Of a stretch of DNA of 10,946 nucleotides, positions 6,142-10,946 are shown one piece after another. The notes below the pieces were generated by a model. The model was not told where the DNA came from and ran no database searches. It was given only the letters and a program-made list of their open reading frames with translations. The stretch's first letter is position 1; every line of letters starts with the position of its first letter. The translations under genes were made by a program, and so were the position numbers. The DNA is from Methanomicrobiales archaeon (GTDB taxonomy: Archaea > Halobacteriota > Methanomicrobia > Methanomicrobiales > Methanospirillaceae): contig JAAEES010000020.1 in the NCBI GenBank assembly GCA_013415575.1, forward strand, positions 1-10,946, in the 5' to 3' direction.

Positions 6142-7706
6142 TGGCCGCTTCCACTTCGACCATTCTTGCCGTTGCCCTCGTCTACCTGGTGATGATCCTC
6201 TGTCTTGGCTATCTTGGATATAAACGGACAAAGGAGGCTGAAGATTACCTGGTGGCCGGTCGGAAAGCCCACCCGGTTATCATCGCTCTCTCCTACGGGG
6301 CAACGTTCATCAGCACCTCTGCCATCGTCGGTTTTGGCGGACAGGCTGCCAACCTCGGCATGGGATTGATCTGGCTCACGGTCTTCAACATCGGGGTCGG
6401 CATCCTCCTGGCCTTCGTTATCTTTGGTAAAAAGACACGTGAGGTCGGCAACCGGTTGCGGGCGGTTACGTTTCCTGACCTGATGGGCAAGGTGTACAAG
6501 TCCTCGTTCATGCAGGTGGTATCGGGACTGGTCATCATCATCGGCATGCCCCTGTATACCGCTGCAGTTCTCATCGGGGGCGCACAGTTCATCAAGGAGA
6601 CGGTCGGCATTTCCTATGGAGTCTCACTCGTCGGTTTTGCGGTTATTGTGGCCATTTACGTCATCTTCGGCGGCCTCATTGCGGTGATGTACACCGATGC
6701 TGTTCAGGGGACTATCATGCTGGTCGGGATGGCAATCCTCCTGGTATCCACCTACCTCCTCCTCGGGGGAGTCACCGCCGCAAACACAGCCCTGACAGGG
6801 ATGGCCGACCTCGTTCCGGTAAAACTTGCTGAACAGGGAATGAATGGATGGACGGTGATGCCGGATCTTGGTTCTCCGATCTGGTTCACCCTGGTGACCA
6901 CCCTCGTGCTTGGTGTGGGAATCGGGGTGCTCGCCCAACCCCAGCTGGTTGTCCGGTTCATGACCGCAAAGGACAGCCGCTCTCTGAACCGGGCGGTTCT
7001 GGTAGGAGGGCCTTTCATACTGATGATGACCGGTGTGGCCTTTACCGTGGGTGCCCTTACCAATGTCTACTTTTACCGTACAGCCGGCCAGATCGCCGTC
7101 CAGGCTGCAGGGGGTAACGTCGATGCCATCATCCCCATCTTCATCAACAGTTCCATGCCCGAATGGTTTGTGGTCCTGTTTATGGTCACCCTCCTTGCTG
7201 CGGCGATGTCAACACTGAGCTCGCTCTTCCACACCATGGGAACAGCCCTCATCTGTGATGTCTGGGGGAGGGGGAGGGAGTGTGCGCTCTCCCTCCGGGC
7301 CAACCAGCTTGGTGTCCTGATCATGATCGTGGCCAGCGTGATCGTGGCCTTCCTGATGCCCGGGAGCATCATCGCCATCGCCACGGCTATGTTCATGGGT
7401 CTCTGCGCCTCTGCGTTCCTGCCGGTCTTTGCCGTTGCGGTCTACTGTAAAAAACCGGACCCCCGTGCTGCAAAGGCCAGCCTGGTGGTCGGTGCCGTGG
7501 CCTGGTTCTTCTGGGCACTCTTCATCAACAGCCGCTATGCAACGGTCTTCGGGCTGTCCAAAGTTCTTCTCGGCACGGTGAGCATTCTCGGCTACCCCTG
7601 GAACGCAATAGATCCGATTATCATCGCCCTCCCCCTCTCGGCAATCACCATTCTTGTCCTGCAATACGGCAGTGGCGGTTGCCAGCCGGAAACGCAGCCA
7701 GCGTGA
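6141..7706 (+). CDS. Sodium:solute symporter (SSS family)
   Basis: A 521-residue membrane protein of the SSS family (LeuT-like fold) with about 12-13 hydrophobic spans. Family marks are the N-terminal EAEDYLVAGR (32-41), the SSS signature region GGLIAVMYTDAVQG (177-190), QPQLVVRFMTAKD (266-278), and the eighth-span region LLAAAMSTLSS (351-361), whose Ser/Thr residues belong to the Na2 sodium site in structurally known members. It couples sodium entry to uptake of a solute. The substrate is not readable; pantothenate, amino acids and short organic acids are all seen in the family. Acetate would make sense for methanogens of this order, but that is speculation. The start ATG overlaps the stop of the 36-residue gene, and the binding site GGGGGTGA lies inside that gene's last codons, so the two are translationally coupled. 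Confidence 0.93.
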   Translation: MAASTSTILAVALVYLVMILCLGYLGYKRTKEAEDYLVAGRKAHPVIIALSYGATFISTSAIVGFGGQAANLGMGLIWLTVFNIGVGILLAFVIFGKKTREVGNRLRAVTFPDLMGKVYKSSFMQVVSGLVIIIGMPLYTAAVLIGGAQFIKETVGISYGVSLVGFAVIVAIYVIFGGLIAVMYTDAVQGTIMLVGMAILLVSTYLLLGGVTAANTALTGMADLVPVKLAEQGMNGWTVMPDLGSPIWFTLVTTLVLGVGIGVLAQPQLVVRFMTAKDSRSLNRAVLVGGPFILMMTGVAFTVGALTNVYFYRTAGQIAVQAAGGNVDAIIPIFINSSMPEWFVVLFMVTLLAAAMSTLSSLFHTMGTALICDVWGRGRECALSLRANQLGVLIMIVASVIVAFLMPGSIIAIATAMFMGLCASAFLPVFAVAVYCKKPDPRAAKASLVVGAVAWFFWALFINSRYATVFGLSKVLLGTVSILGYPWNAIDPIIIALPLSAITILVLQYGSGGCQPETQPA

Positions 7707-7718
7707 AGGGGGAGTTCA

Positions 7719-7738
7719 TTTTTTTCCGGAAAAAAAAT
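7719..7738. terminator. A/T palindrome, probable bidirectional terminator
   Basis: Seven T, then CCGG, then eight A form a near-perfect palindrome between the convergent symporter and ubiX genes. It places a T-run 13 bases after the symporter stop on the + strand and another on the minus strand. Confidence 0.6.
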
Positions 7739-7778
7739 CCCTTTTCTGAACCCTGCCGTGGCAGCGAAAAAGATGATG

Positions 7779-7785
7779 AAAAAAA
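7779..7785 (-). terminator. U-run after ubiX
   Basis: Seven A on the + strand give a T7 run on the minus strand, about 12 bases after the ubiX stop. Archaeal termination at such U-runs needs no hairpin. Confidence 0.5.
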
Positions 7786-7797
7786 GACCAGCGCGTA

Positions 7798-8364
7798 TCA
7801 GGAGGAGGCTCCCTCTTTCCACCGGGTGTAGAGGTGGTGCTCGATTCCAAAGACATCGAGTGTTTTCCCAACGATATGATCGACCAGGTCCCCGATGTTC
7901 TCCGGGCGGTGATAGAACCCGGGTGCAGCCGGGAGGATGGTTACTCCTGCTTCAGCGAGGGTGAGCATATTGCGGAGCTGGATCGCATTCAGCGGGGTCT
8001 CACGGGGGACCAGCACGAGCGGCCGCCGTTCCTTGAGAGTGCAGTCAGCTGCCCTGAGCAGCAGATTATCGGCAAACCCGCAGGCGATCCCGGCCACGGT
8101 CTTCATGCTGCAGGGAAGGACAACCATGCCCAGATTCCGATATCCGCCGCTGGCAAGAGGTGAGGTGAAATCAAAGCAGTCATGGCACCTCGTGGCAAGC
8201 CTGATGACCTCCTCCTCTTTCCAGGACGTCTCTATCTCCACCAACTTTCCTGCCATGTCGGTCATGACCAGGTCAGACTCGATGCCGAGATCCCGGAGCA
8301 CCTCGAGCATCCTGATACCGTAGATGATTCCGCTGGCCCCGGAAAGGCCTACAATCAGACGCAT
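7798..8364 (-). CDS. ubiX: Flavin prenyltransferase UbiX
   Basis: UbiX attaches a dimethylallyl group to FMN, giving prenyl-FMN, the cofactor of UbiD-type decarboxylases. Numbered from the ATG at 8364 (188 residues): flavin loop GLSGASG (6-12), PCSMKT (84-89), ADNLLLRAADC (98-108), the conserved Lys-Glu-Arg (111-113), PRETPLN (120-126) and the late aromatic-Arg pair Y151/R153. All are diagnostic. The start at 8364 puts the family's usual MRLIVG beginning first and has GGGA upstream. An ATG at 8376 would add four residues and, with TATTATTA near 8401-8409, could be nearly leaderless. Members of Methanomicrobiales are not known to make ubiquinone. The likely role (inference from archaeal biochemistry) is serving the UbiD-like decarboxylase for anhydromevalonate phosphate in isoprenoid lipid synthesis. 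No ubiD is in the window. Confidence 0.93.
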   Translation of the reverse strand: MRLIVGLSGASGIIYGIRMLEVLRDLGIESDLVMTDMAGKLVEIETSWKEEEVIRLATRCHDCFDFTSPLASGGYRNLGMVVLPCSMKTVAGIACGFADNLLLRAADCTLKERRPLVLVPRETPLNAIQLRNMLTLAEAGVTILPAAPGFYHRPENIGDLVDHIVGKTLDVFGIEHHLYTRWKEGASS

Positions 8365-8400
8365 TGGATATCCCATTTAACCTTAGTACCCTGCCGATCG

Positions 8401-8410
8401 TAATAATAGG
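8401..8410 (-). promoter_or_regulatory. Candidate TATA box of ubiX
   Basis: The minus strand reads CCTATTATTA here. Its center is about 27 bases from 8378, so the transcript would begin just before the two possible ubiX starts (8376 and 8364). Confidence 0.4.
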
Positions 8411-8425
8411 ATTGTTCAGAACCGC

Positions 8426-8455
8426 TTCCGGGCAGTTCCTGGTGTTCATCCGGAA
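8426..8455. repeat. Inverted repeat across the thioredoxin stop codon
   Basis: TTCCGG (8426-8431) and CCGGAA (8450-8455) form a 6-base inverted repeat with an 18-base loop that includes the stop of the thioredoxin gene. There is no U-tract next to it; possible 3' end structure only. Confidence 0.3.
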
Positions 8456-8853
8456 AGTCCGAACACCTTGAATATCCGGGTTTTCAGTGCTTCCTTCGGG
8501 TATGCGCCAACAACAACGTCAGCCACCTGACCGCCGGAGAACAGGATAATGGTGGGAATCGCGGTGATGCCGAACCCTGAGGCGATCCCGGGGTTACGGT
8601 CAGTATTACACTTGGCAAAGGTGACCCTGTCACCGAACTCCCGGGCCAGCTCCTCGATAACCGGTCCAACCATGCGGCACGGCCCGCACCATTCGGCCCA
8701 GAAATCAACCACCAGGAACTGGTGGGTCTTCAGCATGCCCTGAAAATTGGTCGAATCAACCGGGTGGACCTTGAATTCTTTTTGTGGCGGGTGCAGCCGC
8801 TCTTCCATCTCACGCAGCTTCTGCTCACGAATCCGCTGCAGTTCCTCGTCCAT
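8446..8853 (-). CDS. Thioredoxin with charged N-terminal helix
   Basis: From the ATG at 8853 the protein has 135 residues. The thioredoxin domain (about 28-135) has FLVVDFWAEWCGPC with the redox pair Cys56/Cys59 in WCGPC, the conserved Asp in VVDFW, and the cis-proline loop AIPTIILF around 98-105. It reduces disulfides in cytosolic proteins. Before the domain lies a strongly charged helix, MDEELQRIREQKLREMEERL, which adds about 28 residues to the usual thioredoxin length. An in-frame TTG at 8901 would add 16 more residues with no clear benefit. ATG 8853 starts exactly at the helix, although its binding site is poor. An AT-rich box on the minus strand (AGATATAGTTTAC, about 8910-8922) would give a leader of roughly 35-40 bases. 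No thioredoxin reductase gene is adjacent. Confidence 0.93.
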   Translation of the reverse strand: MDEELQRIREQKLREMEERLHPPQKEFKVHPVDSTNFQGMLKTHQFLVVDFWAEWCGPCRMVGPVIEELAREFGDRVTFAKCNTDRNPGIASGFGITAIPTIILFSGGQVADVVVGAYPKEALKTRIFKVFGLSG

Positions 8854-8909
8854 AGGACAGAGATTGGGATTCTGGTCACTTAATTCCTGCCCCGCCCTCA
8901 AATAGAGAG

Positions 8910-8922
8910 TAAACTATATCTT
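8910..8922. promoter_or_regulatory. AT-rich box between thioredoxin and tRNA-Met, usable on both strands
   Basis: GTAAACTATATCT on the + strand lies about 35 bases before the tRNA. On the minus strand AGATATAGTTTAC lies about 60 bases before the thioredoxin ATG. Either or both could be a TATA element. A second + box, AACTATAC near 8936-8943, is closer to the tRNA than usual. Confidence 0.4.
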
Positions 8923-8952
8923 CCGCGATTGTCAATAACTATACTCCTGCGG

Positions 8953-9027
8953 AGCGAGGTGGGGTAGTCAGGATATCCCGACGGGCTCATAACCCGTAGA
9001 TCGATGGTTCAAATCCATCCCTCGCTA
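8953..9027 (+). tRNA. Initiator tRNA-Met (CAU)
   Basis: A complete 75-base cloverleaf without intron. The acceptor stem is AGCGAGG (8953-8959) with CCTCGCT (9020-9026) and discriminator A9027. The D-stem is GGG (8962-8964) with CCC (8977-8979), the anticodon stem ACGGG/CCCGT, the anticodon CAT at 8988-8990 in loop CTCATAA, the variable loop AGATC, the T-stem GATGG/CCATC and the T-loop TTCAAAT. Three successive G-C pairs next to the anticodon loop and an A1-U72 end pair mark it as the initiator rather than the elongator. CCA is not encoded and must be added. TTCTTTTTC directly after it is a likely U-rich terminator. It converges on purF, whose stop is 25 bases away. Confidence 0.93.
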
Positions 9028-9037
9028 TTCTTTTTCA
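9028..9037 (+). terminator. U-rich terminator of the tRNA gene
   Basis: TTCTTTTTC follows the discriminator base directly, the usual archaeal arrangement for ending a tRNA transcript. Confidence 0.55.
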
Positions 9038-9051
9038 GCATCCTGATACCC

Positions 9052-10470
9052 TTATTCAAACAGTTCCAGCTTGGTCTGGTAGGTGCCGTCAAGGAAATCG
9101 ACCGCTGGTGACCGAGACTCTTCTCCGGAGATCGAGACCGGGTAGCAGCCGGTAAGACAGCCGGTGCAGAGGTCCTTTTTGGCAATCCCTATAGCCTCCA
9201 CAAGGGCATCGAGAGAGATATGGTGGAGACTGTTGGCGGTGATGCGTCTGCGTACCTCTTCCTCATCCTTGTCGCTGGCGATCAGCTCTTCCCGGGTTGG
9301 CATATCTACTCCGAGATAGCAGGGAGCACGGATGGCAGGAGATCCGATCCGCATGTGTACCTCCCGTGCCCCTGCATCCCGGACAATTCCGATAATTCTC
9401 CGGGAGGTCGTTCCCCTGACGATGCTGTCATCCACCAGTACTATCGCTCTGTCTTTCAGGTGTTCCCTGATTGGGTTCAACTTGATCCTGACCGCCTTTT
9501 CGCGTTCTTTCTGGGAGGGCATGATGAATGTCCGACCCATATACCGGTTCTTCATCAGGCTCTCCACAAACGGGATTTGCGAATGCTGGGAATACCCGAT
9601 TGCATAGGCTGTCCCCGAATCAGGAATCGGGCAGACCGAATCGGCATGTACCGGGGCCTCTTCAAAGAGTTTCGCCCCGATCTTCCGCCGCACATCATAG
9701 ACCAGCGCGCCGTCCATTACCGCATCTGCCCGCGCGAAATAGATGTATTCGAAGATGCAGTGGGCCCGCCTGTCTGCGACCGCAATCTGCATGGTGCGCA
9801 TTCCGTCCTCATCAATACAGACCAGTTCGCCGGGGTGGACATCGCGGATCAGGGTTCCCCCGAGAGCATCGATGGCTACACTCTCTGATGCCAGGATGAT
9901 GCCCTGCTCGGTCTTTCCTATGCACATCGGCTTTATTCCGAGGGGATCGCGGAACCCGTAGAGCACCCCGTCGATCATCATGACCACCGAATAGGACCCC
10001 TGGAGGAGCCGCATGCAACGGTGAACCGCGTCCTCAATGCAGCCGGAGCTGCTCATCTCGTCAGTAATGACCTTTGCGATGAGTTCGGTGTCGGTGGTGG
10101 TGCAGAAGATCTGGCCGCGACATTCATATTCATCGCGAAGCTCACAGGCATTGACCAGGTTGCCATTGTGGGCAAGGGAGATGATGTGATCGCGGTAGAG
10201 AAAATTGAACGGCTGGGCATTCTCCGGGCGATTGGCCCCGGTGGTCGGATACCGGACGTGACCAATTCCTACCGGTCCCTTGAGTCCGGTGAGAATTTCA
10301 GGATTGAAAACCTCGGCTACCAGGCCCTGGCCTTTGTGCTTATAGAGCCGCGTGCCGTCATAGGTAGAAATTCCGGCGCTCTCCTGTCCCCGGTGCTGGA
10401 GGGCATAGAGCGCATAATAGAGTTCAAAAGATACACCGCCAGCATCCCGGATGCCAACGATTCCACACAT
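9052..10470 (-). CDS. purF: Amidophosphoribosyltransferase (PRPP amidotransferase)
   Basis: First committed step of purine synthesis: PRPP plus glutamine gives phosphoribosylamine. The 472-residue protein begins MCGIVGI, so Cys2 is the nucleophile after Met removal and there is no propeptide. The glutaminase half shows HRGQES (26-31), NG (102-103) and Asp127 (TTTDTE). The synthase half has the PRPP-binding loop VLVDDSIVRGTT (344-355). Cys238, Cys384, Cys435 and Cys438 sit where Bacillus-type PurF holds its [4Fe-4S] cluster, so this is the oxygen-sensitive iron-sulfur type. The length is normal. It is the last gene of the operon with the Sm-like and eL37 genes, 9 bases after the eL37 stop. GAGATC just before the ATG is a weak binding site, so coupling to eL37 translation is likely. 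Confidence 0.97.
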   Translation of the reverse strand: MCGIVGIRDAGGVSFELYYALYALQHRGQESAGISTYDGTRLYKHKGQGLVAEVFNPEILTGLKGPVGIGHVRYPTTGANRPENAQPFNFLYRDHIISLAHNGNLVNACELRDEYECRGQIFCTTTDTELIAKVITDEMSSSGCIEDAVHRCMRLLQGSYSVVMMIDGVLYGFRDPLGIKPMCIGKTEQGIILASESVAIDALGGTLIRDVHPGELVCIDEDGMRTMQIAVADRRAHCIFEYIYFARADAVMDGALVYDVRRKIGAKLFEEAPVHADSVCPIPDSGTAYAIGYSQHSQIPFVESLMKNRYMGRTFIMPSQKEREKAVRIKLNPIREHLKDRAIVLVDDSIVRGTTSRRIIGIVRDAGAREVHMRIGSPAIRAPCYLGVDMPTREELIASDKDEEEVRRRITANSLHHISLDALVEAIGIAKKDLCTGCLTGCYPVSISGEESRSPAVDFLDGTYQTKLELFE

Positions 10471-10479
10471 GATCGATCT

Positions 10480-10662
10480 CTAGTGGGTGGGGATCTTTGG
10501 TCTCTTTGTCACCCACTTGTAGTTCCTGATTCGCGTGCTCTTTCCAAAACCGCAGGCAGAACATGTCCTGTGCCGCAGGTGGAAGGAGATACTCCCGCAT
10601 CGCCTGCAGGCGATATGCGTCTTGCCCGCCCGTTTTCCCATTGACGGAGTGCCCTTTGACAT
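10480..10662 (-). CDS. rpl37e: Large-subunit ribosomal protein eL37 (L37e)
   Basis: A 60-residue basic protein of the archaeal/eukaryotic large ribosomal subunit. It has the family's opening MSKGTPSMGKR, a zinc-ribbon made of Cys19-x2-Cys22 and Cys34-x2-Cys37, and a basic tail (STRIRNYKWVTKRPK) that contacts 23S rRNA. The length is standard for archaeal members. The ribosome binding site GAGGTGA (minus strand, 10669-10675) lies 6 bases before the ATG and is the best in the window, as expected for a highly expressed gene. The gene follows the Sm-like protein gene by 22 bases and precedes purF by 9. The Sm-like/eL37 pair is widely kept in archaea. Confidence 0.97.
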   Translation of the reverse strand: MSKGTPSMGKRAGKTHIACRRCGSISFHLRHRTCSACGFGKSTRIRNYKWVTKRPKIPTH

Positions 10663-10668
10663 ATCAAT

Positions 10669-10675
10669 TCACCTC
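10669..10675 (-). promoter_or_regulatory. Strong ribosome binding site of eL37
   Basis: GAGGTGA on the minus strand with a 6-base spacer to the ATG at 10662. It fixes the start of the eL37 gene. Confidence 0.8.
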
Positions 10676-10684
10676 TCGCACAAC

Positions 10685-10912
10685 TTATTCCACGGATGGG
10701 GAGATATAGATCACATTGTCGCCGCGGACGATCAGCATTCCGACACTGCGCACCTGACCGCCCTCGACCTCTTCTGCTTTGTCCAGAACGAGGTTCATAT
10801 GAACGTCATATCCCTGCAATACGCCCCGAAGTTCCCTGCCGCCCTTGAGGGAGACGATTACTGGCTGCCGGTTCAGCACCTGATCCAAAATATCCAACGG
10901 CCGCTTTGTCAT
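10685..10912 (-). CDS. Archaeal Sm-like protein (SmAP/Lsm)
   Basis: A 75-residue Sm-fold protein that would assemble into a ring, usually a heptamer, and bind U-rich RNA. The Sm1 motif spans about 17-48 (VIVSLKGGRELRGVLQGYD and the following strand) with His38 and Asn40 in YDVHMN, which correspond to the uridine-pocket residues of known SmAPs. The Sm2 motif is MLIVRGDNVIYIS (59-71) with Arg63-Gly64. The length is that of a minimal, complete SmAP1-type protein. It is the first gene in view of the operon with eL37 and purF. The 34 bases upstream in the window show only a weak GGGA as binding site and no clear TATA, so the promoter may be outside the window. Confidence 0.95.
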   Translation of the reverse strand: MTKRPLDILDQVLNRQPVIVSLKGGRELRGVLQGYDVHMNLVLDKAEEVEGGQVRSVGMLIVRGDNVIYISPSVE

Positions 10913-10946
10913 ACGTATTCCCAGTTTTCCATCACTTTGGAGTAAT

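Noticed and set aside
7209..7664. 151-codon minus-strand frame opposite the symporter
   Set aside because: It is rich in Asp, His, Gly and Glu, as expected for the complement of hydrophobic membrane codons; a shadow frame.
7719..7738. A/T palindrome considered as an operator or a mobile element end
   Set aside because: It lies between two convergent gene ends with T-runs on both strands, which fits termination; there are no target duplications or transposase.
8953..9027. tRNA considered as an integration (attachment) site
   Set aside because: No integrase, no repeated tRNA 3' end in the window, and core genes on both sides.

Overview
The window looks like a chromosomal piece of a methanogenic archaeon, most likely of the order Methanomicrobiales. 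The genus cannot be fixed by eye. The evidence is archaeal ribosomal protein eL37 next to an Sm-like protein, an initiator tRNA-Met with an A1-U72 pair and no encoded CCA, an Isf-type iron-sulfur flavoprotein, an Lhr-like helicase, archaeal TATA/BRE promoter elements and moderately GC-rich coding sequence. I see no insertion sequence, CRISPR array, phage gene or transfer signature; this is mostly core genome with a small accessory flavor around the transporters.

Left part, + strand. The C-terminal end of an unrecognised acidic, proline-rich protein (1-486) is followed by an Mth938/AAMDC-domain protein (567-917) with its own promoter. After a gene-free stretch of about 300 bases comes a compact operon: an Isf-like [4Fe-4S] flavoprotein (1220-1786), a DrrA-type ABC ATPase (1816-2802) and an ABC-2 permease (2805-3641). 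This probably makes a two-component exporter with a redox flavoprotein.

Middle part. A large Lhr-like DEAD/DEAH helicase (minus strand, 3651-5774) converges on the permease. A divergent intergenic region, with one AT-rich box that could serve both strands, separates it from a sodium:solute symporter operon. That operon starts with a 36-residue single-span membrane protein (6031-6141), below the size of most gene predictions, whose stop codon overlaps the symporter start (6141-7706). The leader upstream holds a tandem 10-base repeat and a good hairpin. An A/T palindrome lies between the symporter and the convergent minus-strand ubiX.

Right part, minus strand except the tRNA. There is ubiX (7798-8364), a thioredoxin with a charged N-terminal helix (8446-8853), initiator tRNA-Met on the + strand (8953-9027), and the operon SmAP/Lsm - eL37 - purF, read right to left from 10912 to 9052. 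Together these serve RNA binding, translation and initiation, purine synthesis, and (by inference) isoprenoid synthesis, where UbiX would supply prenyl-FMN to the UbiD-type decarboxylase of the archaeal mevalonate route.

No wholly new system is evident. The items best worth a second look are the microprotein-symporter pair with its structured leader, the internally repetitive protein cut by the window edge, and the flavoprotein-exporter operon.
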